The notes below the pieces were generated by a model. That model was given only the letters and a program-made list of their open reading frames with translations. It searched no databases and was not told the DNA's origin. This document shows, piece by piece, positions 34,244-43,876 of a stretch of 60,478 nt of DNA (positions are counted from its first letter, which is position 1; every line of letters begins with the position of its first letter). The stretch comes from an uncultured Bacteroides sp. (GTDB lineage Bacteria; Bacteroidota; Bacteroidia; Bacteroidales; Bacteroidaceae), in NCBI GenBank assembly GCA_944320865.1, contig CALUJC010000018.1, positions 1 through 60,478 on the forward strand, written 5' to 3'. A program made the translations under genes and the position numbers.

Positions 34244-35500
34244 ATGAAAAACAAATTGATTACTGCCATTGGCATTGTGTCTTTATTGTTTGCAACAAAT
34301 TTTTCTGCTTACGCGCAATCGGGCACTGTCAAGGTCTTGCACGATGAAATCGTATCGGATTTAAAGGACAATATTCTTTCTTTTTGGGAAAAGTATAGCG
34401 TAGACCCCGCAGGCGGCTTTTACGGAACGGTGGAGCGTGACGGCACGCCGGTGCCCGATGCCCCGAAAGGCGGGGTACTAAACGCACGCATCTTGTGGAC
34501 GTTCTCCACGGCTTACCGCATGTATGGCAATGAGGCTTACCGGGAACTGGCCGACCGGGCGCAACGCTATTTCATCGACCATTTTATCGACCCCGAGTAT
34601 GGTGGCGTATATTGGTTGATTAAGGCGGATGGTACTCCGCTGGATACGGATAAGCAGACGTATGGCTGTTCGTATGCCATTTATGGCTTGGCAGAACACT
34701 TCAGGGCTACCGGCAACTTGGAAAGTCTGCAACGGGCCATCGACATCTACCACACTATGGAGGAGAAGATAAAAGACCCGGTGAAGGATGGATACATCGA
34801 ATCTTTTACCCGCGAGTGGGGCACTCCCGAGAAGCTGGGTTATGATGGCGACGGGGTGGCCACCAAGACCATGAATACACACATCCATGTGCTGGAAGCT
34901 TATACTGCTTTATATAAGGTGTGGCGGGACAGCGGCTTGCGCGAGCGTTTGGAAAAGCTGATAGATATACTGACCACCCATCTCTATAACGCGCAGACGC
35001 ACCACTTGATATTGTATTGCGACTCGGATTGGAATAGCTTGAATGATATAGATTCTTATGGGCACGACATCGAGACCTCCTGGTTGTTGATGGAAGCTGC
35101 GGAAGCGTTGGAGGACCCGCAAATTTTTGAGCGGTGCAAGAAAGTGGCTTTGGAACTTGCCGATTCGTCTTTGAAAGAAGGCATCAACGCCATGGGGGCG
35201 ATGATGTATGAAAGGCATGGCGACAGAATAAGGAGGGATGCTTCGTGGTGGTGCCAGGCCGAAACGGTGGTGGGTTGCATCAATGCCTGGCAGCTGACAG
35301 GCAAGCAGACCTACTTGGACAGCGCCATCCGCACATGGAACTTTATAAAGGAACGGATGATAGACAAGGAATATGGTGAATGGTTCCGCACCGTTTCCGA
35401 GGAGGGTACGCCCCGTTATAAAGAAGCTAAGGCCAGCATGTGGAATTGCCCGTATCACAACAGCCGGATGGGATTTGAGATTGACCGGCGCTTGAAGTGA
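34244..35500 (+). CDS. Cellobiose 2-epimerase-like enzyme (AGE family) with signal peptide
   Basis: 418 aa. The AGE-family signature motifs of cellobiose 2-epimerases are present: GGVLNARILWTFSTAYR, NTHIHVLEAYTALY (His213, His215), SYGHDIETSWLLMEA (His274), SWWCQAETVVGCINAWQLTG and MWNCPYHNSRMGFE (His405). Such enzymes interconvert the reducing-end glucose and mannose of beta-1,4 disaccharides. About 25 extra N-terminal residues form a signal peptide (MKNKLITAIGIVSLLFATNFSAYAQ), so the enzyme should be periplasmic; characterised members are, as far as I recall, cytoplasmic. First gene of the plus-strand arm, 18 bp ahead of the GH30-like gene. Confidence 0.88.
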   Translation: MKNKLITAIGIVSLLFATNFSAYAQSGTVKVLHDEIVSDLKDNILSFWEKYSVDPAGGFYGTVERDGTPVPDAPKGGVLNARILWTFSTAYRMYGNEAYRELADRAQRYFIDHFIDPEYGGVYWLIKADGTPLDTDKQTYGCSYAIYGLAEHFRATGNLESLQRAIDIYHTMEEKIKDPVKDGYIESFTREWGTPEKLGYDGDGVATKTMNTHIHVLEAYTALYKVWRDSGLRERLEKLIDILTTHLYNAQTHHLILYCDSDWNSLNDIDSYGHDIETSWLLMEAAEALEDPQIFERCKKVALELADSSLKEGINAMGAMMYERHGDRIRRDASWWCQAETVVGCINAWQLTGKQTYLDSAIRTWNFIKERMIDKEYGEWFRTVSEEGTPRYKEAKASMWNCPYHNSRMGFEIDRRLK

Positions 35501-35518
35501 CTCACCTTAATAACCAAT

Positions 35519-37396
35519 ATGATGAAAAAACAACAGATTTACCGCTTTTGTATGGCCGCGCTGCTATGCGGGTCATTATCCCTGCCTGTTTCCGCACAGA
35601 CGGAAGTGATGGCATGGAGCAACATTACAGGTGTCCGCGTGGACGGAGAGTTGATGGATTTTGAATCGGCCTTCGCCGTAGGTACCTTGAACGGGGATAT
35701 GGAAATTACGGGCAAGGAAAAGCAGGCAAGGCCACGCTACCACCGGGACGGCAATATGCAGGAGACGTTCACCGGGATGCGTGGAGTGGAGTTTCACCAA
35801 AGGGTGACCGACAAGGGAAAAGGATTGGTGGAAATAGCCGTTGAAGTCTCGTCGGACACAACCTTGAACCAGGGAGCCTATTACCGCATCGCGCTTACTC
35901 CGGAAAATTATGCCGATGCCAAGGTCAGAACTTCCGGCAAGCGGGTGAAGATTACTTCTGCCAACAGGGAACTGACTTTTAATCTGAACAAATCGCTTAA
36001 AGCTACGGTTGAGAAGGAAGACGGGAATACGGTGATTTATATCCGGCTGATGCCGTCTTTGAAGAAAGGTGGAAAGCTTTCTTGCACCATGGAGCTGCAG
36101 GCCTCGGGGCAGATTGACCATAGCGATGCCAACATAACGCTTGACCTCGGGAATCCGGGAAATCTCTTTACCGGCTTTGGAGGAAATTTCCGCCTCCAGA
36201 ACCCGAAGGCCGACCCGCAGGTCATAGATTATTGCCTGGAGAATTTGCGTGTGGCCTATGGCCGGGTAGAATTCCCGTGGCGTTTATGGCATCCTGAAGA
36301 GGGCACCGACCCCATTGCTGAGGCCGAAAGCGGCAAGCTGAACGAACGGGTGGAGCAGAGCCTGCTGATGGCCCAGCGGCTGAAGGCCATGGGTATGCCT
36401 GTGATATTGAGCTGCTGGTTTCCCCCTGCTTGGGCCATTGACGGCGGGCCGGAAAGCTATAAGCGCAATGGCGGAGTGATAGCCTACCGTCTCGACCCTG
36501 AGAAGAAGGAGCAGATATACAAATCGATGGCCGATTACCTGGTGTATGCCAAGCGGCATTACGGCGTGGAGTTCTCCATGTTCTCGTTCAATGAGTCGGA
36601 TTTGGGCATCGATGTACTTCATACTCCTCAAGAGCATGCCGACTTTATCAAGGAGTTTGGCGCTTATCTGGCAAAGTTGAATTTGCCGACACGGATGTTG
36701 CTGGGTGATAACTCGGATGCCACGACTTTTGATTTTATCCTCCCGGCGTTGAACGATGAGACTACCCATAAGTATATCGGCGCCGTATCTTTCCACTCGT
36801 GGCGCGGATGCGATGATGCTACCCTGCACAAGTGGGCAGGTGCGGCACGTGCCTTGAATGTGCCTTTGCTGGTAGGCGAGGGCAGTACCGATGCTGCCGC
36901 ACACCGTTATGCGGAGATTTTCAATGAGTCTACTTTTGCGCTTTACGAGATAAATCTGTACGTCCGCATTTGCGCTATTTGCCAGCCGTTGTCCATCTTG
37001 CAATGGCAGCTTACTTCGGACTATTCCTTGCTGTGGGGAGGCGGAATTTATGGTTCACAAGGGCCTTTGCATCCGACACAACGGTTCTTCAACATCAAGC
37101 AGCTGGCCTCTACGCCGGCCGATGCCTTGGCCATTCCGGTAGACTGCAGCAAGAAGAATGTGAACTGTGCAGCCTTCGGCAACTATGCGCGTGGCGAATA
37201 TGCCGTGCACATGGTGAACAACGGCTCAGCATGTAAAGCTGTAATACAAGGACTTCCGGCGAGTGTCAATCAATGCAAGGTGTGGACAACCAACCAAACA
37301 GACCAGATGACGGAAACACTGGTCTCTGTGGTCAATGGTAAAGCAGAAGTAACCCTTCCTCCTATCAGCTTTGTAACCTTGGTATCTGTGAAATAA
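35519..37396 (+). CDS. GH30-like retaining beta-glycosidase, exported
   Basis: 625 aa with a signal peptide (ending SLPVSAQ). An N-terminal beta-rich region (~25-215) precedes a clan-A TIM barrel starting LDLGNPGNLFTGFGGNF, typical of GH30-type enzymes. Likely catalytic residues are acid/base Glu359 in SFNESD and nucleophile Glu454 in LVGEGSTD. A C-terminal beta domain (NYARGEYAVHMVNNG...) wraps the barrel, as in GH30/GH39. The substrate is probably a beta-linked gluco- or manno-oligosaccharide from the same PUL; the family number is an inference from motifs. It lies between the epimerase and SusC genes. Confidence 0.8.
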   Translation: MMKKQQIYRFCMAALLCGSLSLPVSAQTEVMAWSNITGVRVDGELMDFESAFAVGTLNGDMEITGKEKQARPRYHRDGNMQETFTGMRGVEFHQRVTDKGKGLVEIAVEVSSDTTLNQGAYYRIALTPENYADAKVRTSGKRVKITSANRELTFNLNKSLKATVEKEDGNTVIYIRLMPSLKKGGKLSCTMELQASGQIDHSDANITLDLGNPGNLFTGFGGNFRLQNPKADPQVIDYCLENLRVAYGRVEFPWRLWHPEEGTDPIAEAESGKLNERVEQSLLMAQRLKAMGMPVILSCWFPPAWAIDGGPESYKRNGGVIAYRLDPEKKEQIYKSMADYLVYAKRHYGVEFSMFSFNESDLGIDVLHTPQEHADFIKEFGAYLAKLNLPTRMLLGDNSDATTFDFILPALNDETTHKYIGAVSFHSWRGCDDATLHKWAGAARALNVPLLVGEGSTDAAAHRYAEIFNESTFALYEINLYVRICAICQPLSILQWQLTSDYSLLWGGGIYGSQGPLHPTQRFFNIKQLASTPADALAIPVDCSKKNVNCAAFGNYARGEYAVHMVNNGSACKAVIQGLPASVNQCKVWTTNQTDQMTETLVSVVNGKAEVTLPPISFVTLVSVK

Positions 37397-37482
37397 GGAA
37401 TGAAAAATAAATCGTAAGTCGGTAAGTGGTTTCTTATCGGCTACGGTTTATATATATTGTTTAACTTAAAAATCTGTTTTTT

Positions 37483-40400
37483 ATGAAACACAAAGTCAAT
37501 TTTAACGTGATGGGCTTGACTTTGCTTATGTCATTGGGCATAGGGAGTTATAGCCATGCAGCTTCTGAACCATTGACGGGGAGATTGTCTGTCGAATCGA
37601 CGCAACAATCAACGCTCAGTATTTCAGGAACCGTTGTCGACACGAATGGAGAGCCTGTTATCGGTGCCAATGTTATCGTGAAGGGAACGACCAATGGTAT
37701 GATTAGTGACATAGATGGAAACTTCAGCCTGGATAATGTGCCGGTTGATGGGACGTTGCAGATTTCATACATCGGTTATGTGACACAGGAAATAAAGATT
37801 TCCGCTTCCCGTACAAGCTACAGGGTAGTGCTGAAGGAAGATACCGAAACGCTGGACGAAGTAGTGGTAATCGGTTATGGTACGGTGAAGAAGTCGGACG
37901 TGACGGGTTCTGTTACCTCCGTAAAGAGCGAGGAAATGATGCGCAGGAATCCGCTTAACATCGGGCAAGGCTTGCAGGGAGCGGCTGCGGGTGTGCAGGT
38001 AATGCGTACCAGTGGTGACCCTGAAGGCGGTGTTTCTATCCGCATCCGTGGTGTGGCTACGGTCAATGGTTCGGCCGACCCGTTGTATGTAGTAGACGGT
38101 GTGCAGGTAGGTACCAGCATCGAGTTCTTGAATCCGGAAGATATAGAAAGCATCGAAATCCTGAAGGATGCTTCGGCCACGGCTATTTATGGTTCGCAAG
38201 GTGCCAATGGCGTTATCTTGATCACCACTAAGCCCGGTACCAAAGGACATACGGAAGTGAAGTTCACGGCTAACTTCGGCATCCAGAATTCTTATCGCAA
38301 GATAGATGTAGCCAATGCCGCCGAGTTTGTGACAGGTATCCGTCAGTCTAAGGTTAATGATAACGCTGTGTTCACACAACAGGCATGGGAGAATCCTGCC
38401 TTTACGAATCAGTTGAACAGCATTGACTGGCAGGATGTGATGACGCGCACGGCTTTGCAGCAGAATTATAACCTGTCGGCATCGGGTGGTACGGATAACA
38501 CGCAGGCCCGTCTGTCTATCGGTTATCTGAACAACCAGGGTGTTATTGTGAATTCTTATTTCAAGCGCCTTACTGCCCGTGTTAATGTGACGCATAAGGT
38601 AAAGGATTTCATCCGCGTAGGTGCCAGTGTGGCTTATGTGCATTCCGAGAAAACCGGCGGTGGTAATATGTTCAACTACGCCAAGACTATCCCGACAATG
38701 GATGATGTGGATGAAAACGGTAATTTGGTGAATGTGCCTATCCAGTGGCCGGACGGTACATGGGGACACTTCAAGCAAGAAGGTAATGGCGACGTTCCCA
38801 AAGGTGCTGATAACCCTTATGCTGCAGCCATGGAACAGGACTATCTGAACAAGTGGGACCGCGTAGTGACCAGTGCGCAGCTGGATATCGACATTGTGAA
38901 AGGATTGGATTTCCATGCTATCGGAAGCTTCAATCATTATAGCAGTGCTTATGACCAATATACGCCTTACAATGGCCGTACTTATTTTGATAAAGACCGT
39001 CCCGACCGTTTCGACCTGAGTTCTTCGGATGGCAATTCACTGGGATTGGAGGCTTACTTGAATTATAAATTGGAATTGGACAAGCATGACCTCAACCTGA
39101 TGGCAGGTTATTCTATCAGCGATTTCTCCAGTTCGCAGATTTCAGCCAATGCCCAAAACATGGTGGCTCCTGTGCTTCGCCAGATTACGCTGACCAAGGA
39201 TGCCAGCACTATTTCTGCCAGCGGTGGTTTCAATACACCGGTGCGTTTCGTGTCTTGGTATGGACGTGTAAACTATTCGTTCCTGGACCGTTACCTGATT
39301 ACGGCTACGATACGTCGCGACGGTTCTTCTAAATTCGGTGCCGGAAACCGTTTCGGTAACTTCCCGTCGGCCTCTTTTGCTTGGCGTGCATCGGAAGAAG
39401 AGTTTATTAAGAACTTGAATATATTCAGTAACTTGAAGCTAAGAGTGGGTTGGGGGCAAACTGGTAATTCGGGGTCTGCAACAAGTCTTTCGGTACCTCA
39501 AATCTCTTCTGACCGTATTATGTATTATTATTTGAATAACGGTTCTACGGTAGCAGGTTCCGGTTTGGCCAGAACTTCTGAAATAGATACGAACTTGAAA
39601 TGGGAGACCAATGAACAGACTAATATCGGTCTTGACCTCGGATTCTTTGATAATAGCTTGAATGTTTCTTTGGATTATTTCATCCGTGATGCCAAGGATT
39701 TGTTGCTTTACCGTAATATTCGTCCTTCTACCGGATATACGAACATTTATACCAATGCTGGACATATCCGCAATAAAGGTTTTGAGTTCTCCATCAACTA
39801 TACCAAGCAATTCGGTGAATGGAACTTTGGCGCTACGCTGACGGGCTCTACGTTGAAGAACGAGGCTATCGAGGTGGGCGATGACATTTTCACCTCTTCC
39901 GGCGTGGCCGACGGTTATTATTGGGACAACTACTCCATTACGCGCAATGGCTATCCGGTAGGTTCATACTATGGTTACAAGGTGGCAGGTATTTTCCAGT
40001 CGCAGGCTGAGATTGATGCTTTGAACCAGCAGGCTGTAGAAAAGACGAATGGAGAAATCACAGCTTACCAGATGGCCGAGACACAACCCGGTGACTACAA
40101 GTATGTGGACGTCAATGGCGACGGATACATCAGCGATGCCGACCGCACCATTTTGGGCGATGGCTACCCGAAACTGAACTACGGTCTGAACCTGACTGCT
40201 GGCTATAAGGGTTGGGACTTCTCATTGTACATGTATGGTGTGGTAGGTCAAGATATCTTGTCATACTCTTATGCTAACCTGACGTCGGTATTCGATGCAC
40301 AGGGCGGTTACCAGAACTGCTTGGCAGACTATATGATGAATGCTTGGACAGAAGACAATCCCAGCACGAAATATCCCCGTTTGACTCGTGCTAATCCGAA

Positions 40401-40677
40401 CCACAACAGCCGTGTGTCGGATGCCTTTATCAAGAACGGCGACTTCTTGCGCATCTCTAACCTGCAAGTGGGTTATACTTTCCCGAAGGAATGGATCCGT
40501 CATGCACGCATGGAAAGTCTGCGCATTTATGCCAGCGTTGAGAACTTGGCTACCATTACGGGTTATAAATATGGTGAACCCGAAGTAGGTGATTCTAATG
40601 TATTGCGCACAGGTTTCGATGGCGGCCGCTATCCTTTCCCGCGTAGCTTCGTATTCGGCTTGAGCGTGCAGTTCTAA
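37483..40677 (+). CDS. SusC/RagA TonB-linked outer-membrane transporter
   Basis: 1064-aa importer of oligosaccharides. After the signal peptide comes the carboxypeptidase-regulatory-like domain (ISGTVVDTNGEPVIGANVIVKGTTNG), a TonB box region (TLDEVVVIGYGTVKKSDVTGSV), the plug (GLQGAAAGVQVMRTSGDPEGGVSIRIRGVATVNGSADPLYVVDGV...ASATAIYGSQGANGVILITTK), and a 22-strand barrel ending FPRSFVFGLSVQF. Works as a pair with the following SusD protein, 35 bp downstream. Confidence 0.97.
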   Translation: MKHKVNFNVMGLTLLMSLGIGSYSHAASEPLTGRLSVESTQQSTLSISGTVVDTNGEPVIGANVIVKGTTNGMISDIDGNFSLDNVPVDGTLQISYIGYVTQEIKISASRTSYRVVLKEDTETLDEVVVIGYGTVKKSDVTGSVTSVKSEEMMRRNPLNIGQGLQGAAAGVQVMRTSGDPEGGVSIRIRGVATVNGSADPLYVVDGVQVGTSIEFLNPEDIESIEILKDASATAIYGSQGANGVILITTKPGTKGHTEVKFTANFGIQNSYRKIDVANAAEFVTGIRQSKVNDNAVFTQQAWENPAFTNQLNSIDWQDVMTRTALQQNYNLSASGGTDNTQARLSIGYLNNQGVIVNSYFKRLTARVNVTHKVKDFIRVGASVAYVHSEKTGGGNMFNYAKTIPTMDDVDENGNLVNVPIQWPDGTWGHFKQEGNGDVPKGADNPYAAAMEQDYLNKWDRVVTSAQLDIDIVKGLDFHAIGSFNHYSSAYDQYTPYNGRTYFDKDRPDRFDLSSSDGNSLGLEAYLNYKLELDKHDLNLMAGYSISDFSSSQISANAQNMVAPVLRQITLTKDASTISASGGFNTPVRFVSWYGRVNYSFLDRYLITATIRRDGSSKFGAGNRFGNFPSASFAWRASEEEFIKNLNIFSNLKLRVGWGQTGNSGSATSLSVPQISSDRIMYYYLNNGSTVAGSGLARTSEIDTNLKWETNEQTNIGLDLGFFDNSLNVSLDYFIRDAKDLLLYRNIRPSTGYTNIYTNAGHIRNKGFEFSINYTKQFGEWNFGATLTGSTLKNEAIEVGDDIFTSSGVADGYYWDNYSITRNGYPVGSYYGYKVAGIFQSQAEIDALNQQAVEKTNGEITAYQMAETQPGDYKYVDVNGDGYISDADRTILGDGYPKLNYGLNLTAGYKGWDFSLYMYGVVGQDILSYSYANLTSVFDAQGGYQNCLADYMMNAWTEDNPSTKYPRLTRANPNHNSRVSDAFIKNGDFLRISNLQVGYTFPKEWIRHARMESLRIYASVENLATITGYKYGEPEVGDSNVLRTGFDGGRYPFPRSFVFGLSVQF

Positions 40678-40712
40678 AATGATGTAGTCAAAACTTTAAA
40701 AAACTAAGGATT

Positions 40713-42401
40713 ATGAAGAAATTTATATATACATGGATGTTGGGAACCGCTTCGCTGTTTGCATTGGGTTCCTGCGAAGACTACCTGAATGTAGACCATT
40801 ACGACATTTTGCAGCCGGAGCTGATGTATTCTTCGGAAGATTATGTCAACCAGGGGCTAAACGGGCTTTATGATACCTTCTTGCCTTTCCGTGGTAGCGG
40901 TAGTGTGGATATTGAGCAACAATGGAACATCAAGCCCCACATGGCATTTTCCAATTATCCGGCCATGGACTGCCAGGCCGACGGTTGGGATAACGAATTC
41001 GTGCGCCATGCCTGGACAGCCGACAAGGATATGTTTGAAATTGCCTGGAAGTTTGCTTACAAAGGCATCAGCCGCGTGAACAACTTTTTGGAAGGCTTGG
41101 CCGATGTAGATCCTTCCCTGTTTGCTGAAGGCCAGACCGGAAAGGATAAAGTTGAAGCCCAGGCCCGTGCCATTCGCGGATACTGGTACTACTACCTGGC
41201 GCAGAACTTTGGCCGTGTACCCATGCTGAATACTGGCGAGACGTATGTGACTGCACCTTCAAAGCCTCGTCCTGAATCTTTGGATGCTACCTACCAGTTT
41301 ATCTTGGATGACTTGAACTATGCGGCCGAGAAACTGGATTGGACACCGGAGAATGGTGATTACGGGCGCATCACCCGGGGCATGGCCAAGGCTTATGCAG
41401 CCCAGACTTATATGTACATGGGCGACTTTACTTCGGCCAAGCGGTTGTTGGGCGAGATTATCAACGACGGCCCGTATGCCTTGACCCCTTGCTATGGCGA
41501 AATACACCAGCCGGGCAACTACTGGAGCAAGGAGAGCGTTTGGGAAGTATCCTTTTTCAATTGGGACAACCTGAACTGGGGCGCCGAGTCTACCGAAGAT
41601 GCTTTGAGCCTGGGTACTTATCTTACAGCAGCTTCCGAATATGGTGGCTGGGGTGCGTTGTATATTTCTTACGAATTTGCCCGCTCGTTTGAACCGGGCG
41701 ACAAGCGCAAGCAATACTCCATCGTGTGCAACGGCGAGACCAATCTCTACACGGGCGAGACCATCGGTGCCACCCCGGGACGTGAGGGCGACTTCGTAGG
41801 TTCGGAAATGATGCCAAACAATTACTCCATCAAGCTGTGGAAAACGAAAGCCGGCACGCCGGTCTATACGCCCATCTCGGCTTTCCACCTGCGTTATGCC
41901 GCCGTGCTGTTGAATTACGCAGAATGCTGCTTTGAGTTGGATGGAAACGACTCGGCCGAAGGCTGGCAATACGTCGACATGATTCGCGAACGTGCATGGG
42001 GTAACCTGGAGGTAGGCCAGTCGCCCACCACCGCCGACTTCCCCTTTGAATTCAACGATGCTACCGTTGAAGTACCCGCTGCCAAGGAGTACTACACCCG
42101 GTACAAAGCCTTGAAAGGCTATGCTTCCGACGCTTGGAAGGTGGCTGTGACGATGGAACGCCGCCACGAATTCCTGGCTGAATACTCCTTCTGGTACGAC
42201 CTCTGCCGCATGGACTTTGCAGGCGAGTATCTGGACATCGAGTATCCGGTGAATGGCGGCGAACGCTATAATGAGGACGGGCTGCCCTGCACGCCGCGCT
42301 CCTTTGCATTCGACCCCAACCGCATGCTTTATCCTATTCCTACCAAGGAAATTCTTACGAATGCCGATATTACTCCGGCCGACCAGAATCCTGGTTACTA
42401 A
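40713..42401 (+). CDS. SusD/RagB surface glycan-binding lipoprotein
   Basis: 562-aa lid of the SusCD complex. Lipoprotein signal MKKFIYTWMLGTASLFALGSC. It shows the SusD pattern of helical TPR-like segments: CEDYLNVDHYDILQPELMYSSEDYVNQGLNGLYDTF, RAIRGYWYYYLAQNFGRVPML, RITRGMAKAYAAQTYMYMGDFTSAKRLLGEI, and a RagB-like C-terminus (RRHEFLAEYSFWYDLCRM...LYPIPTKEI). Aromatic-rich loops could bind beta-1,4-linked glycans. It is followed by a long stem-loop before GH26. Confidence 0.96.
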   Translation: MKKFIYTWMLGTASLFALGSCEDYLNVDHYDILQPELMYSSEDYVNQGLNGLYDTFLPFRGSGSVDIEQQWNIKPHMAFSNYPAMDCQADGWDNEFVRHAWTADKDMFEIAWKFAYKGISRVNNFLEGLADVDPSLFAEGQTGKDKVEAQARAIRGYWYYYLAQNFGRVPMLNTGETYVTAPSKPRPESLDATYQFILDDLNYAAEKLDWTPENGDYGRITRGMAKAYAAQTYMYMGDFTSAKRLLGEIINDGPYALTPCYGEIHQPGNYWSKESVWEVSFFNWDNLNWGAESTEDALSLGTYLTAASEYGGWGALYISYEFARSFEPGDKRKQYSIVCNGETNLYTGETIGATPGREGDFVGSEMMPNNYSIKLWKTKAGTPVYTPISAFHLRYAAVLLNYAECCFELDGNDSAEGWQYVDMIRERAWGNLEVGQSPTTADFPFEFNDATVEVPAAKEYYTRYKALKGYASDAWKVAVTMERRHEFLAEYSFWYDLCRMDFAGEYLDIEYPVNGGERYNEDGLPCTPRSFAFDPNRMLYPIPTKEILTNADITPADQNPGY

Positions 42402-42468
42402 TGTTTTGCGGGGTGGAGTTCATTGAGTTATGAGATAATAAATAGAACTTCATACTTGTGTATCTTTT

Positions 42469-42568
42469 CCAGCCGTAGGTGGCGGAAGCAACATGTTTTT
42501 TTGAGTCAATAGGTATTTGTATCAGATTTGAATGGGTATATGTGTTGCTTTCGTTATTCTACGGCTGG
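42469..42568. repeat. Long interrupted stem-loop between susD and GH26
   Basis: CCAGCCGTAG (42469-42478) pairs with CTACGGCTGG (42559-42568), and the inner GGAAGCAACA pairs with TGTTGCTTTC with one mismatch. The right arm is followed by ATTTTAT. It may act as a partial terminator or RNA-stability element that lowers GH26 expression relative to susCD. Confidence 0.65.
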
Positions 42569-42619
42569 ATTTTATCCTACCCGTTATCTGTGTTTTTCTC
42601 AAATAAATAGGTTATAGAG

Positions 42620-43795
42620 ATGAAAAGACATATTATCAGTACATTATTAATGCTCTTTTGCATGGGCTTGTTTGCACAGGAAAGGCAACCGTCCGACCCC
42701 AATGCAACGCCGGAGGCTCGGCAATTGTTTGAACGTTTGTTTAAAATCCAGTCTCAGGGAATCATGTATGGCCACCAGGATGACTTGATGACAGGCAGCA
42801 CATGGTGGTATGAACCCGACCGCTCTGATACCAAGGAGGCAGTAGGCGACTATCCAGCAGTGGCCGGCTTTGAATTGGGCGAATTGGAGTTAGGTGGTAA
42901 GCATAGCCTGGACTCTGTGTATTTTGACCATATCCGCGAACGCGTTCAGTGGTTTTACCGTAAAGGTGGCATTATTACCGTGAGCTGGCATCTTGTGAAT
43001 CCCGTTTCATCGCAATGGCCGGGTGTTAAAGAACCCAATGGGGCAGGTTCGGCGTGGGATGTGGAAATGTTGTCGGCCGACGGTGAGAATGCTGTGCGCA
43101 GTGTGCTGCCCGGCGGATGCAACCACAGCATGTTCAATTCGTGGCTTAAACGTCTTGCTGCCTATTTCCTGACTTGGCGTGATGAGGCAGGAAATCTCAT
43201 CCCGTTTATTTTCAGGCCTTATCATGAGCATTCCGGTAGCTTCTTCTGGTGGGGGAGAGGGCGTTGCTATGATGAGGAATATGCGGCCCTATGGCGTTAT
43301 ACGGTAGAGTATCTGCGCGGCAAGGGATTGCACAACATCCTTTATGCCTACAATACCGACAAAGTGTATTCGGCAGAAGAATACATGCGGGGCTATCCGG
43401 GTGACGAATACATCGACATGTTGTCTATCGACTGGTATGGGCAAGGTGAAGAATTTAATAAGGCCATAGATAAGGCTTTGCAATTCACTACCCGGCTTGC
43501 CGAGCAAAAAGGGAAACTTCATGCCTTGAGTGAATGCGGCCCATTGAGTGCAGACCTACAGAAGATTTTGATGAAGTACAACTCTTCCTATGTGTTGACG
43601 TGGCGCAATGCTCCTCCTCGCGGTGGTAAGCGCAGATTCGTTCCCTTGACACAAGAGCAACTTAACCGTCTCTCGGCTGAAGACCGCGCCGCCTATGAAC
43701 AGCGTATGAAACAACCAAAACTGGCAGATTTGCTCCGTTTGCTGAAGAAGAATGACCGTTACCTGTTCTTGCAGGATATTGTAAACATTCGGTAA
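42620..43795 (+). CDS. GH26 endo-beta-1,4-mannanase
   Basis: 391-aa exported enzyme (signal MKRHIISTLLMLFCMGLFAQ). The GH26 signatures are clear: GIMYGHQDD near the N-terminus, TVSWHLVNP, IFRPYHEHSGSFFWWG with acid/base Glu203, and ALSECGP with nucleophile Glu305. The aromatic WWG supports mannan-type substrates. A single-domain form without a carbohydrate-binding module. Last gene of the plus-strand arm; a strong bidirectional terminator follows. Confidence 0.94.
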   Translation: MKRHIISTLLMLFCMGLFAQERQPSDPNATPEARQLFERLFKIQSQGIMYGHQDDLMTGSTWWYEPDRSDTKEAVGDYPAVAGFELGELELGGKHSLDSVYFDHIRERVQWFYRKGGIITVSWHLVNPVSSQWPGVKEPNGAGSAWDVEMLSADGENAVRSVLPGGCNHSMFNSWLKRLAAYFLTWRDEAGNLIPFIFRPYHEHSGSFFWWGRGRCYDEEYAALWRYTVEYLRGKGLHNILYAYNTDKVYSAEEYMRGYPGDEYIDMLSIDWYGQGEEFNKAIDKALQFTTRLAEQKGKLHALSECGPLSADLQKILMKYNSSYVLTWRNAPPRGGKRRFVPLTQEQLNRLSAEDRAAYEQRMKQPKLADLLRLLKKNDRYLFLQDIVNIR

Positions 43796-43819
43796 CTCTC
43801 TTCCGTGCAGGTTTTATAA

Positions 43820-43860
43820 AAAGAAAGAGGCTTCCCTACGCAGGGATAGCCTCTTTCTTT
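43820..43860. terminator. Bidirectional terminator between GH26 and lpxA
   Basis: Arms 43820-43832 (AAAGAAAGAGGCT) and 43848-43860 are perfect complements, with an inner TCCCT/AGGGA stem. A- and T-rich ends serve both convergent transcripts. Confidence 0.85.
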
Positions 43861-43876
43861 ACGTTTAAGCGATATT

